This document shows, in pieces, positions 32,371 through 45,847 of a stretch of DNA of 64,000 bases. The DNA is taken from contig OZ007583.1 of assembly GCA_963931925.1 (NCBI GenBank), positions 14,086,117 through 14,150,116 on the forward strand. Direction: 5' to 3'. The stretch's first letter is position 1, and each line of letters starts with the position of its first letter. The notes under the pieces were generated by a model that was given only the letters and a program-made list of their open reading frames with translations, searched no databases and had not been told where the DNA came from. The position numbers were made by a program, and so were the translations under genes. The DNA is from Onchidella celtica (lineage: Eukaryota > Mollusca > Gastropoda > Systellommatophora > Onchidiidae).

Positions 32371-33205
32371 GACGGTTCTTGTTTTTGTCAGTTGCCTGAG
32401 TTGAACAAAAAGAAGCACTTCGCCTAGTCCCACCTTTTGAGAATGGCTCATATCTGGATTTTAGGATCAGAGAGAGGGAGAGAGAGAGGGGGGGGGGGGA
32501 GGAACTACGGGTCGTAAAAAACATGTTAAAACAACAACAAAAAAACATAAAACGATCTCAAAGTCTAAAGCAAACACCCTCACAACAGCTCACAGTTCAA
32601 TCAGGTCCACCGGAACTTCCTAGAGACAACAAGATTAACATAAAGAACAAAGAACGCCACCAGTTTGATGTGATGGTTGTGTCTGAGGTGGTAGTGTACA
32701 ATAATTATTGATAAGATAACTTCTATTTCTGTCTCATGCACGGCGGCGGAAGTTTAGCATTTGCTGCTGACCTAATGTTTTGATCTTGCCTAAATGTGGA
32801 CGGAGTGGTTATCAAAGCTGTTCAAGTCGATACGACAAACCGCATCCGCCTAACACGATAGTTTTCTCCCTAAATCAAATTATTTTGCACATGAGGCTCC
32901 ATACTCGGCAGCTGTCTAACAAAACGTATACACCACCTAGCTGTAACCAGAAAACTGCAGCAGAATTTAAACAAAAACAATAATTTTTATTTCTCTTCGT
33001 ACATCGGCACGGACATCAAGCATACCTTCGTGAATAATAACAATCGAATATGCCATAACTGCATCACTGAGAAAATGTCAACATCGAATGCAACTGAGCT
33101 ACAAACAGTGTGTTGTCATGCCGCAAAAGTTCTTCGTTGCTGTCTATGAAGTTGTTGAAGTGGCAGATTTACACTAAATGCTGAGCTTCTCATACTAATT
33201 CCGAT

Positions 33206-36200
33206 ATGTCTTATAGGAGTTTTTTCACGTTAGCTCCTGTAATGCTTGAGTCTGTCACTGAGAAAAGTGACAGTCAAGGAGCGTCGAAGACACTGAGGAG
33301 ATCTAGATTTAGCAACGGGTCTGTCAAAGATGATTCAACGTTAGCAGTTGCAGACTCGATCGACGGCAGTTCTGTAAGTAAAATTGACGTTGAGGCTAGC
33401 TTATGGAAACCTCAAATTAGTCTAGATTTAATGATAACTTAAGAAATTAATGGGCTCTTTTTAACTTTTCCCAAGAGATCTACTGTGCTTTTTTTGTCAC
33501 TAAGTTACACCAGATAAACGAAGACAACGACCAACAACAAATTCAGTCACTCTCTCACAGTTTTCGTTTATTAAAGACGTACCGATAGACACCCTAAAGC
33601 AGCATTTCCCCTCATATTATATGGGAATCCATAATTACACACAGAACAGCTTCTCAAAGAAGTAGCTGGCCCCCTACTTAGGCTATTGCTAATTGCAGGT
33701 AGATGACAACCAGCTTCAAAGTCAAACGTTTCCTTAAGACTTTCTCCAGTTCAAACTTCGGGAGGTCCTCCGCCCGTCCGCGCCAGTCAAGAAAACACAC
33801 TAAAGAGGGGACTTTTGAGCGGGCTAATCAAAATGTTGGGTTTAGTATTTGTATGGAACAAAGAGTGAAGAAAGAAAGAACGAAAGCGCGGGTTAGGGGA
33901 GGTCTTCATCATATTATCATGTTTGTTAACTTTTTGGTAAGTGGCGCGGACGGGGGAAAGACCTTCCCAAACTTCTGACCACCAGCACTATTTGTATGAG
34001 TATTATGAAAGGGTGTACTACATTTCAACAAAATCTGCATAATCGGACGATACCATTTTGTTGGATGTAGTCGTACGGTTGATAGGATAGATATATCAAT
34101 TAGGCCTACTAAAGAAAGTGCATATTCGCAGATGGAGGGTTAGTTGGTTTTATGATGTCTACTATGGAAAAGTGGCTCCAGCCTATTGCGGTCCGCGGTG
34201 GTGCAATGACTAGCATCTGGCAGGTTTCACTTGAGGGTTCAGACTTCCCTAGCCAGGCACATCGGTCAGTCAAAATATGTGACTACCGCACCTAAGCTTG
34301 GGTAGGGCATTAGAAAACATCTCTTAAAAGTATTAAAACCACATCGTTTGACTTTGTTGAGCCCTTAATTATACTGGGAAGATACTTTGAAAGACTACCG
34401 ATTACAAGGATATAATTAGGTAGTCCAAACTGATTTTTACTTTTTATCACAACTCACCAGTTATTGTCTAATCTAATGGAGCTTGTTTTTCTAAGAATTT
34501 TGATACCAAATTTGTCAGTCTGGCTTAAAGGGTTTGAAAGTTATGGCATTTTCAAAAGTGAAAAAACACCTCGAATTTGCTACCTTTTGCAGATTGCACA
34601 ATAGTCCAACTTTGACCGCGCATAAAATGACTGTTTATTGAGTCACAGCATTGAAAATGATCTGTTTTAAAGTCAAGGGGGTGTACATTACACTCAGTTT
34701 TTTTCGAGGGGTACAAATATTGTCCAAGCATCTCATTTTACTTTTTTTAATCATCAAACGTCATCCGACATCAATTTTGTGTGAACTCTTAGAAGGGATA
34801 CAAAAACAATGTTTTTGTTTTTTATATAAGTAAAAATTAGGTCAATCGCGTTGCCATTGACTTAGCATTGAGTGTCAGGAAAAGGTGGTGAAATCGAGCA
34901 TTGGGTGGGTCTATAAAAACAGACGGCGCTTCGTGCCGAAACATGCCCATAATCTAATTTTGGCATACCCTGAAAATACAAAGGCTGAGATTCATTTGAT
35001 CCTGATCTATTACAGTTTCCCGCCAGTTTCTCGATTAACAAACTTTTCAACAAACAATTTTTAAAGGAATTTTAACTTAAAACAGGATGAAAAATACATT
35101 GAATTAAACCTCATTTATCTGGCTTTCTGTGTGAGTTATTTTCAAACACGTGCGCTACATCGGCGCGCCGCGCCGCGGTCCTTTGTTATGAGGGGCTCAA
35201 ATCGGTATGTGCGGCTGAGGGCGAAAAGGGCAAGACCGTGTCTTGTTCAAGCAATTAAAACACATGGCTACACACATTAAACAATACAAAAGATAATATA
35301 CTTTGACAGAGGAAGACTTGAACTTTATTTTGATGTAAGATACACACCGTTTTACATAAACACACAGCAGTAATAGTCTTGTAATGCTGGCCTAAAATTA
35401 TGCCAAAACGGGATTTCGCCCCTTCAGCGGGGCAGTTTGGACTACCTGATATAATGGTAAACACGATAAAATCTATCGCCAATAGGTCTTCAATTCCCGA
35501 GTTTTCCGACCTGCATCAGGTGTTGTGAAATCACCATTGTGAATTGTTTTGACAGACATTTTTACAAAAACTACAACCAATAGAAAGGAGTGAAAAACAC
35601 AGCATTTACCTGTTTTGTTTTGCGGATGCCAACAGATTCTGTATCTCCCAAAAGTGAACCCGGTTGGCATTCAATTATCAACAACAAAAGAACAGAATGG
35701 GAAAGATTGCGTGCGGCAGTCATGTGACTTTGACTGATACGTGCCTCGCGAGATATACTGTTGGATTCCACACTTATTTTTAACAAAATCCAATTATCTT
35801 TTTTTGTTCATACCATTTTAAAGGGTTTTTTTTTATTGACTGAAAATTGGGACTTAAAATTATTTTTAAAGGGCTGTCTGAAGTAGGTCAATTTTTTGAC
35901 AGACACATTGCGCAACATTTGGCAAAATGTAAACCCTTATATTCTTTTCTTTTGCTTCTGGGGACTTTTTTTTAGGGTTTTTACACACCAGCAACCATTT
36001 TTGCTACCATTCCATACTCAAATAACAATATTACCTGTGCCAAGTTGGTAGATACATTGATTCTTTGTTGTCAAGGTAAATTTAGGGAAGTTTTGTATGT
36101 CAAATATATGACATTAGCAACACAAAAAATTAGAGGAAAAACACAAACACATGATATATGAACAAATTTATAATGTTTATTTCTTCTGATCATCATCTAT

Positions 36201-39200
36201 GGGCTGAAATCAAAATATTCAAGAAAAACACAATATTTATGAAACTATAAGATACTGAACTCTGAACTGTCTTTGTGACCCAATTTTCTGAAACCTACCA
36301 TCTGTGATTATCAGTGGGAGATTATGGGTTCAATCCTACGCTGGAGCCTGTTTTTTTTTTAAACCTAGCACTGCTCATTATTAGAAGTCATTTTCTTTCC
36401 TAAGGATTTTGCAAAATTGATGTAGTGGGGAAACTGATCATTACTACAATACAGGTGTGCTCCAGATTACTTCTTTTATTTGTGCCTGTTCATTTTATTT
36501 ATTCCTCCTAAGCAGAAATAAAAATGAAAATCAAATTTTAGATATGTAAAGGATTTCTTTTAGTCAGTGTGAACTGAAGAACACCTCATATCTCTCTATG
36601 ATAACTCGGATCTAATCATCTATTCTGCATTTACTGAAAATATATTTTGGTTGTCTTCTGCGTCAATTTGTCATGTTTTGTTTTATTGTTTTTTTTGTTT
36701 GTATGGAAGTTTAGATCATTTTCATTTGCCCTGTCTGACTTTCTCTATGACTTCACATCCAACAATATTGGCTAATAATTCATCTATAAAAAAAAGAAAA
36801 TTAAAAATAAAAAAAATCCTAGTCACAATTTTAGACTTTGGAGCAAGGAACGATGATGATCAGTAGGGGGAAAAAACAGAATAAAAGGTAACAAAAAAAA
36901 AAGGAAGTTAGTTGGCTCTTGCGGAGATTTGAACCCCCCTTACCAACTCGGCAGGCGAGTTTACTTACCATGCCACCGGGGAACCTGAGTAAAAGCATTA
37001 CTAAGCAGGGTCTCTCTCATGCTTCTGAGGACACGATAATTGATATGTATCACTAAAAAAAAAAGAAAGACAACCTGGTGCATCATTACCGCAAGAAGCA
37101 CCATGCGTTACTCCGAGTTGAGCCATCTTACCAAGTGAAGAACCAAATTATTCAAGAAAACAAGCCAGAATTGTGATCTAAAGGAGCTCTTCCTAAATAA
37201 AAATCACAAACCCAAAAATCCAACTGCAGACAGGCTAAGATCCAGATCTTATCCGCAGATGTTTGTGAATAAGCTTGGCCTTTACTAGATAGCATGAAAG
37301 AAAAACAATTAGTGGGAGCAACCAAGTGAACAACCATGAGACACTGCATTGCTGTGATGGAAAAGTGGCCCAGCGCATGACGGGGATTGCAAAGTGAGGA
37401 TCACTATATAGTGGCCTCGCCAGGTCTAGGGTTAACTTTATCTCATCCTTAAACATGTCCAATACTCTTTCAATCAGAAAAGTAGGAGAAACGCTGTATA
37501 GAATTGTAAGACTTTAAGTGGTTGGCGCACACGGAACAGTCTGTCACGCATTATGACTCATATAGTCTGTTTTTCCTATAGATGGGAAAAATTTAAGCTT
37601 TTCAAAATTCTGTTGCACTATAACCCATTCCTTTTTGCACATACTTGTGTGACTCAATATGGTGTCAGTTTTTCCTCCAAAAAATAACTACATGTACAAC
37701 TAAGATTCAGAATCTTTCGTACACTACTCTGAACTGTTATATATATATGTTGATAGATTATTATCATTGTTTTCTGTTGTTGGTGTTTCTTTTTTTTATT
37801 ATAAAAACCTGTCTATTATATAACTTTTTTTTGTCTTTGTAGGATATTGTGCATTCCAGCCTTAGCTATGAGGTCACCATTGATACGTCACTTGAAAAGA
37901 TGCGTCATGACCCACCACCTCCGAGATCTCTGTTTGATCCAATGTCCAGTATTCCAACACATCTTGATAGAAACTACTTTGATTTCCCTTTCTTCACTGA
38001 CAGGAAAACTTTCCACTACCTAAATGCAAGCGATTCAAAAGTGATGTTTGTCATGAGAGGATTATCGGGTTCTGGAAAGTCTACTATTGTAAACTTAATC
38101 AGATTGGTTTATAGAAATGTGGTAGTGTGCTCAGCAGATGATTATTTTCTAACTCCTGAAGGTGAATATAAATTTGATGAGAAGTTGTTAAGTACAGCTC
38201 ATGGTGAATGTCAGCAAAAAGCTAAACTTGCTTGTAAAAACAAAGTTTCCGTTGTGGTTATAGATAACACAAATGTGCGGAAGTGGGAAATGACATTCTA
38301 TGCAAACTTGGCAAATACCAGTGGCTATGTTGCTGTACCTGTGCAGCCCAAAACACCATGGAGGTGGAATGCCCAAGAACTGGCAGCCAGAAACAAGCAT
38401 GGAGTACCAGCTGAAGTTCTTCAAGCCAAAATTGGGAAATTTGATGATGTCATTCCAGCCTACTATGCCTGGTTTTTGAATGAGCGAAAGTCAAAGTGCC
38501 TTACAAATTTGTGCTCACATGTCTTCACTGAATGCCTATCAAAATTTCCAGAATTTAAGAGAGACTTGTTGAAAGAACTGCAGATTCGACCTGAGCACAT
38601 TGATGAAGGTAATATCATGCACAAATTGTATTTCCTTAATCTTACAAACAATAGACATCAAATACAGTAACTGAGTATGAATTTTGAAAACCAGTCCATT
38701 AAGTGGATGTCTCCTTTCACCCAATACAAGTATCAAAACTGGTCTTCCAGGTAATCTAACATAGGTTAAGCAAGCTTACCTGAAGGATTTGGATTTAATA
38801 ATCTATGTTAGTCTGGATCATAATAATGATAATAGAAACAGTGGACAATTACCTTCTGCACATTGTTCTTATTCAAGAAACTGTGACAAGCAAATGATCA
38901 CATGACATTTTTCACAGATCTTTCACCAGTTTCAGCAACAACAAAAAAATAAAAAAATAAACCAGCAATCCAAAACTCTTGTACATGTATTTTCATTTTT
39001 CTGTTGGAACTGGCAAATTGAGACTTGCACAATTAAAGGAAAAGCAAACTTTGCAATAGTGATGGTATTTATAGAATAAAAGGAAGAGAGAAGTTCAAAT
39101 GTTATCTGTCCCATGATCTCTCTCTGCTAATTATCAGCATTCTTGTTTGCAGTGGTCTGTTAACCCTTTTGCTGCCAAGCCCAAACTCCCATCCTTCCTT

Positions 39201-40937
39201 TAAACTACCAGAATAATGGATTATCAGGTAGAAAGACAGCAGGTGCAAGACATGCTGCAACAATGTTTGCCGATAGATATCTGCATTGCATCAGTTCTAG
39301 CATGAAACTATAGGGCCGATATATCCCCCATGCGGCAGTCTTTCACAACTTATGATGAGCTGATATATCGGCCTTGTGGTAGCAAGAGGGTTAGTGTAGA
39401 CAAATTCTGCTTATCAGTTGTTGTAATTGTTGAGAGACAAAGAGGGGTCTCTTATCACATTTTGGAGACAAGAATCGAATTTAGCGACATTGACTCTTGG
39501 CCTATGGATAATCTAGAAAACTTTCCAAACCTTCATTTTGATGGTAATGGAATTTGCAGGGCAGAGGTGAAAAGCACAAGACACTTGTTTGTTTTATGTT
39601 TTTTTGTAACCTCCACTTTTAGTTGCAATTTTTATGAACTAGTGCGCGGTGAAGGCAAGCGACCCTTCCCCTTCCTACTTCTCTTGTCCATATCAACTAT
39701 CTTTTATGTAACTAACATACAAAAAGTAGCTCACATAGGCCTAGCGTAGGCCTCTTCCAATTCAAAACAGCCCATAGATAACGATAAGGTCATGGTTCTT
39801 CCTGAAAGAAAGGGCCGGAGGTGATTAATCAGCAACACAATGCAAACTAAAAAAAAAAATTGCATCTCCACCATTTCAGATGTCCAAATCTAAGAAAAAA
39901 AAGTCATCTGCAGGTCAGAAAGGAGTCACTTTCAAAATTACACACCATTCTCAGCTGTATGAGCAGCAATGGGTCTTGTCAAAAATCAAATGTGTTTGTT
40001 TTTTTTTTGTTATTATGGAGATTACAGTCTTAAATCCTTCCCATGTTGAGAAAATAATTCTTTTTCTTTTTGTTTGTATTCTTTCCAAGAAACTGCAGCT
40101 GGCATCCTATCAGAGTACTACTCCCAGCAGGGCAAGAAGAGCCCTTTACTTCATTGTACAGCCAAATTCTGTGCTCGGGGGAAAGCTCCAGGGGCTAAAG
40201 AGTACCACCAACGTGCCAAAGTTCAGAAATCTTGTGGTCAGCTCTTTAATTTAAACATCACGGGTTTTGTTATCACCAAAAGGACACTGGGAGCTCGTGT
40301 CAGCTTTGATCCCTCAGCAACAGACCTGTTCAATCGCCCTGAAGAACGTGAGTGGGATGCCGGGATGCTCAATGGTAAATCACCCAAATTTACAGCTGAG
40401 AACAGAGATGACGGCATTGATGATGGTAAGAGTCGACGTGGCAAAAAGAAGAAAAAAAAGATTGCTGTGGAATCTAAAAAGAAACAGCAGAAAAGCAAGA
40501 GGGCGTCACAAGAAAAGGAAAACCACGCTGATGGTGGTGCTGGTGGAGATGAAACAAACAGATTTTCTGACACATCAGGTAGTCAAGCCATGGGTGTGAA
40601 TGGCGATGATGCAGAAAATGTGGGCGGAAGTCATCAAGAGAAAGATGTAGAACCATCTAGCAACAATGTACCCTTGTCAGATATGTTTCCCTGTCTTATC
40701 AACTCTGGTTTTGCTCGTAGTGCTCACGTTACAATCAAAACTGCCCGGGGTGTGGAATCGAGGGAGGTCAATTTTGATATTCTGAAGGCTTGTGATGTAG
40801 AGACATCTCATATATTTGACAAGTCTGAACTGGTACCAGTTTTGCGAGGCCAGGCATGTTATTTTGGTGATGGTTTATGTTGTATATATTTTGATAAACC
40901 ACTTCATGCCAAAACTCTGTTTTCTGGTTACTACTGA
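33206..40937 (+). CDS. CNP: CNPase-like protein: P-loop kinase-like domain plus 2H phosphoesterase domain
   Basis: Exons 33206-33373, 37843-38608 and 40090-40937 (phases 0 and 1, GT-AG) give 593 codons and a TGA. Exon 2 encodes the N-terminal P-loop domain: Walker A MRGLSGSGKST at residues 127-137, then CSADDYFLTPEGEYKFDEKL, VVVIDNTNVRKWEM and QPKTPWRW. Exon 3 encodes the 2H domain: LHCTAKFC (H333, T335) and AHVTIKTA (H524, T526), the two HxT catalytic motifs, and ends SGYY as vertebrate CNPases do. Known: CNPase hydrolyses 2',3'-cyclic nucleotides to 2'-nucleotides and binds RNA and cytoskeleton. Odd: about 100 residues rich in K, E, G and D, including GKKKKKKIA, sit between the two HxT motifs, making the protein much longer than the ~400-residue mammalian enzyme. 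The first exon (56 residues) is predicted from its GTAAGT donor and matching phase and is the least certain part. Confidence 0.88.
34185..34260 (+). repeat. Possible tRNA-derived SINE head
   Basis: GCGGTGGTGCAATGACTAGC resembles a pol III A box, followed 35 bases later by GAGGGTTCAGACTTCC, which resembles a B box. No complete cloverleaf, so I read it as SINE or tRNA debris. Confidence 0.35.
36916..36986 (-). repeat. Degenerate tRNA-like sequence
   Basis: On the minus strand an A-box-like TGGCATGGTAAGT, a five-pair AACTC/GAGTT stem around a seven-base loop, and a B-box-like GGGGTTCAAATCTCC occur with tRNA spacing. The acceptor stem pairs poorly and position 33 is not U, so this is a tRNA pseudogene or a tRNA-derived SINE rather than a working tRNA. 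Confidence 0.45.
39160..39394. mobile_element. piggyBac-like MITE in CNP intron 2
   Basis: The left end TTAACCCTTTTGCTGCCA is mirrored by TGGTAGCAAGAGGGTTAG at the right. CCGATATATCC and GATATATCGGCC form subterminal inverted repeats. A TTAA target duplication (TTAG on the right by one change) and CCCT-starting ends are typical of the piggyBac superfamily. Non-coding, 235 bp. Confidence 0.65.
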
Positions 40938-43800
40938 TTATCAATCTGCGATATGTTGACAGTTGCTTATTAACTCACTATTAGAGGATAATAGTGTTAA
41001 TACTGATGGCAATGCCATAAAACACTTGGAATTCAGCAGATTTTATTACCCGTGTTTTCAGAGAGTAAACTTGAGTTTTAGGATTTATTTAAGGATAAGC
41101 TTTTCAAAGGTGTCTGCATAATTATATATGTTTAATTTGACAGCAAATTATTGAGATTTGGTTTGATTTGTAAAAATAGTGAATCCTTAGATTAGGTGTG
41201 AGGGCTGTTTAAAGATGAAAGTGTGTCCAATTAGTTTTGCTGATTACAAACCACAGACTGAAACAACAACCTTCAAAACAGCAGCCCAAAGGATTAAACA
41301 GTTTTGGGTTTTTTTGTTTTTATTTGGATGTGACTGTGATGAAATTCAATCATGATAACACTTTTATTCCTATAGTAGATAATAGTATTGTTCACAGTTT
41401 GGAGAAGATGTAAATATTTTTTCATGGCTGATAAATTTTGTTCATAGAATGATGATTTTTCTGTGATGTGTGCACTCCTTTCATTTGGGATTTGTGCACA
41501 GTTATTGCACTGAACATTTCTTGAATAAGAAACTGTTCAGATTTATTCCTGGTCTTGCAGTTTTTTGAGCTTTCAAAGATATTGTCAAATAGAGAAGAAA
41601 ACAGTGAACTCTGGAAGGTTTGCCTCAATTCTAATTACATGTATGTGAATATCTTGTGTGTATTTTGGATAGCATGCGGGAGTTTATTTATGAACTCTTT
41701 TTGTTGTTGTTGTTTTTAATCATTGGGACAGTTTACCAGATAATCATTCCTGGAGTTGCATAACTTGATGTCAGTGATGTTATACTTCTGTTTTTTCTTA
41801 CAAAATATGCATTAGTAATGTGATGATTGCTCCAGTTTGTGTAGTGCATGAGCTTGGGGTCAGGATTGTCACAAACTATTTGATATTAGTGCATGTTGAA
41901 ACTGATCAAGTCTTTTGAAAAGTGGATTGTAATGGTCATTTGCACTGCAAGAACTTTTTTCTCAAATCTCTGTCATCAAGTATAACTTCTCTTTGTTGTA
42001 AGTGGGTACATTTGGTGATAGTTTTGATTGGCCAGACCTATGCCATGCTCGAAAGTTAATTTCTCCGGATGGAGGCGAACTCACAGCAACTGTTGAGGCA
42101 TAGTCAAATTTTGGCAAAAAGAAAAAGTTATACATAAATGTAGCAAAGCCTCACAACATAATACCCAAACAATACAATGAAGCGAAGCGCAAACTAAAAG
42201 AGAAGACAGAAAATGGCCTTTATAGTCTTGCTGCGACCCCACAGTTTTTCAGTGGTTTTTATAATGTTGTGGCATAGGTAGCTGGTGAGTTAAATGATAT
42301 CACTATCAGAATTTTAGGATATTCATATGCGATTTTGAAGGCTTCAAAGGCCGCTTAAATTTATTGAACCAGAAGTTACAAATGTGTATTTGGGATTGAC
42401 GAAATTCTATCATAACTCCGCTAGGGGTATTGAATGGAGACATGTTGTGGGTTTTTGTAAGATTGTCTGCCCAGTCGCTGGTTTGATTTCATGGAAATAC
42501 AGCTACGACTACGAGTGTAAAGGTTTCTTGTAATTACATGTATTTTGATCATCATTTCATTTGCATATCATAGCTTAAACATTAACTTTTTCACATGGAG
42601 CTTCTCTCATGTCTCATCTCCGCTCCAAATCCACTAACATATATGAAAATCCACTGAAAAATTCTCTAACCCACCTACTGTACTGTTGTAGTATCTGTGT
42701 ATTTACAAATAAAAGCAAATGTGTATGCATTTGTATAAAAATACTGGCTCAAACAACTTGGACTTACATGAAATATTGAAGATGACTTCTTTTCACTCTG
42801 AGGAAGCTTCTTTTTCACATTTGGGGGTTCCAGATGATGGGGAAGTTTTTTTGTTTTTTTTGAGTTTGCAGGCTGCTTGCCTCTGGTTCTCCTTTTCACA
42901 AACACATGACCTAGTCATGTCATCACTTCCTGCTATTGTTCACTAATCACAAACTACAGCTGTACCCAGTGCACAGTTCATTGTCATTTCATGACTACTG
43001 ACATGGTGCGTAAGGCTTTAATGTGCAAAGAGTGTGCAGTAGGACCAAAGATACTGGATACAATAAGATGAGACTGTTTAAGGGTAAATGAACAACTGCA
43101 AAACCAAAATAAATTTGTAGGAACAACCAAGGTGAAGCAGAGTTATGATAAACAGCCAGAACTGGAACTTGAAAGTGGATTTATCCAGGACAGCGCAGGG
43201 TACCTTATGCTGCTAAGTTAATAGGAGTAGAAGACAGGAATACAATATGTTTTGTATGCAAACACACATTGCGCAGTGTGTATATATGAAATTTTGGAAA
43301 CACATGTGTCAGTGATTTGTTGTGAAAAATTGGATAGGGAGTCACTTAACTGTAGGGTGCAATGTTTCAATTGGTTGTAAGGTGGATGTTGCATGTGGTG
43401 ATGTGAAAAAGTTAAGTGTGGAGTTATTGATTATGGGGAAAGTTTGAATCTGAATATTCTACTGCAAAACTGTAAGCATTGAGGGTTATAGATGACTGTG
43501 CTTACCTGAAATATGCACATGGTCACTAATGATTGTTGATAGAGACATGAGCCACAGTGACTCAAAACCTAGAATATTTGAATTGTCATATCTGACATAG
43601 CTTATTAGTATGATTACACTTAAATATGCATATATATCAAAGCAATAAATCTGGTTTAGACTGTGCATGTGAAGTTGATTTTCTTGCCATCAGGAATGGT
43701 ATTACTTCACATTTTCTGTACAGATATTTTATGATAATTCTTGCATGGTAAAATTGTCTTTTTTCATTACAATAAATGAGATTGTTTATGCAACTTCCTA
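40938..43800 (+). other. CNP 3' UTR and flank
   Basis: No coding frame. AATAAA signals lie at 43644 and 43771, so a 3' UTR of up to about 2.8 kb is plausible. It contains one family K MITE copy (42083-42262). Confidence 0.45.
42083..42262 (+). repeat. Interspersed MITE-like repeat, family K (copy 3, with right terminal repeat)
   Basis: The core GGCAAAAAGAAAAAGTTATA and AAACTAAAAGAGAAGACAGA match the 1.8-kb copy. The right end TCTTGCTGCGACC..ACAGTTTTTCAGTGG is the reverse complement of the left arm of that copy, showing a terminal-inverted-repeat element of about 180 bp. Confidence 0.6.
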
Positions 43801-45003
43801 CAATTAATGATGAGCTTCACTGTGAAGTTTATGAGGCGTTGGCCACCTTCTGAATGTTACTTCATTTATCTTCTTTGTCCATGCAAAATTACTGTGATAT
43901 TTTGTGTCAAACTGCTCAGTTCTTTCAATTGATTAAATGCAGAAAGTTGCATAGAACTGTGATGGGGGAGTCAGATTTCATGGAGTCACTGTCCTTTTTA
44001 TATTAGCCTCATGTGCTTATTGTCTGCCCTGCCTTTTTATTATTTTTTTTATTTTACTATTTTTTATTTTTTTTTGTGGAGTTGGCCACATTTTTTAATG
44101 CATTCTGTATAGAGCAATTGATCATAATCAATGTACAGATTAATGTAATATATTTTTATGGAGGGAAATAAATTGATATTTTTGATAAAACTTAAATATG
44201 TTATAATGTTAAAATACAATTAATAGGAAGCTTGAATAGATAAAAGGATAGTAAAATGTTCAGAGGACTTTGTTGTTAGAATCATTTTTTAGTGCAACTA
44301 TCCACTTCAAACCACAAAGCAGTTAACAGATGCCGGGTTTTATAAGTAGAGCTTCGCCTTGATTTACGTATAATGCAAATGATTTTTAAAACAATATTTT
44401 TTTTTAAAGAAGTGGGGAGAAAATATCCTTTGCAAGCATGTGACATTGTAAATTTTATCACAGGCAGCAGGCCTGTCAGCAAAATGTTCAGTGCCACTTT
44501 ATTCACAATCAGAAAAGACATGCTTACAGTTTATTTTATCCCAGGAGCAAAAGATGGATTTTTTAAATTGATTTTAAACTAATCTGTGGATTACTGAAAA
44601 TCCCACAATACAGTAAATTATACTTGTTTACAAAGCTCTGTTCACTTCCATACAAAACAAGTACTGAAAATTTCACCAATGTGACCAGCTTCATATGGAA
44701 CTAAGCTGTAGATAGGAAACGTAAATAAAGTACTCAAATAGACTGTGCTGACACACTGTAAAACTCAAACAAACAAACAAAATCAGTAAATGTACAAAAG
44801 AGCAGACTTGGGGCCTTTTGACTTTATTCAATACTGGATGATGCAGGAAAAAAAATCTCGCTGACACAAAAAAAACCCAAAAATATCGGCAGGAGGAGAT
44901 GCAAAAAGACAAATGCATGGGTCAAAAGAAACAAAAAAAAAAAAAAAACCCCACTAGATTTTGGAATTGAATACAATGTGAAAATGCATAATAACAGGGC
45001 AAG
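43801..45003. other. Intergenic, no supported gene
   Basis: T-rich tracts near 44030-44080 and A-rich runs near 44930. The frames present are short and lack recognisable domains. Confidence 0.4.
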
Positions 45004-45014
45004 TATTTTGTTCC

Positions 45015-45510
45015 GACTCCAGACTCCCTAAGCAAATCTTCTTCTCTGAGCTCTCCAATGGAACGAGGAATGTTGGGGCCCCAAAGAGATGTTACAAAGA
45101 CACTCTCAAGCAATCACTGAAGGCCTTTGCCATTGATGTGAGTGAATGGGAAAAGCTCTCGCTTGATCGTGCAAATTGGAGGGCGGCCCTTACCAGAGGC
45201 AGCAAAGCATGGGAAGCTGACAGAGTCCAGCAGGCTATCAAAAAAAAGAGAACGGGGCAAGAAAAGGCCCAGTGGTAGTGAACCAACGGAGCACGCTTGT
45301 CATTTATGCGGAAGGGTCTGCAGGGCAAAAATAGGACTTATCAGTCACATGAGAAGCCATAAGTCATGAAAGAACAGTCTTTCCATTCTGTCCTCTGTGT
45401 CCTTTAGTTCTCTTTATTGTCCATGTGTTGAAATTCTCAACAATTTCTGTTCTTTATTCCTCTGGTGTTGTTAAGGTCATCATCATACCTGATGGACGAA
45501 CTATTATTAT
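45015..45510 (+). mobile_element. LINE family B, 5'-truncated insertion with 11-bp TSD
   Basis: Flanked by TATTTTGTTCC on both sides (45004-45014, 45511-45521). It contains only the last ~120 codons of ORF2 and the 3' UTR, ending in an ATT trinucleotide tail. It encodes LPKQIFFSELSNGTRNVGAP, then a terminal C2H2 finger (CHLCGRVCRAKIGLISHMR), interrupted by an A8 run that breaks the frame. About 99% identical to the 56.5-57.0 kb copy, so inserted recently. Confidence 0.9.
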
Positions 45511-45847
45511 TATTTTGTTCCTTGACTCAACATCAACCTATTTAAACTTTATTAATGTTCGGTGTTGTATAAATCTGTGTGATTGTTTTGCATAATTGGT
45601 GTGATATCTTGTTTGTGGGAACACCAAACATTGAATTTTTGCAGTTATTCCCATATATACTTATCCCTCTATTTCTGACATGCATATTATACTAAACTGA
45701 AGTGTTCGTTTTTGGCTTTTCCAAGAACATTACTAATGCTTACATAATGCTTATTCTCTCAAGAACTATTGATGCATGTTTTTGTTTTATTTCGTTTTTC
45801 TGTCTTTGTTGTTTTATTTATTTATTTATTTTTTTTGGTGACTAATT

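Larger units (their letters stand above)
33374..37842 (+). other. CNP intron 1
   Basis: 4.5-kb intron from GTAAGT at 33374 to TTTGTAG at 37842. It holds degenerate tRNA-like segments near 34185 (plus) and 36916 (minus), and otherwise AT-rich sequence without supported coding content. Confidence 0.55.

Noticed and set aside
32165..32548. 127-codon minus-strand frame
   Set aside because: It runs through the 183-bp MITE and low-complexity flanks, with no domain.
36916..36986. Functional tRNA gene
   Set aside because: Weak acceptor-stem pairing and a non-U at position 33; better explained as SINE or pseudogene.
39330..39749. 139-codon frame in CNP intron 2
   Set aside because: It begins inside the piggyBac-like MITE and shows no domain or matching splice phases.
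40238..40656. Minus-strand frames over CNP exon 3
   Set aside because: Antisense shadows of the lysine-rich insert.
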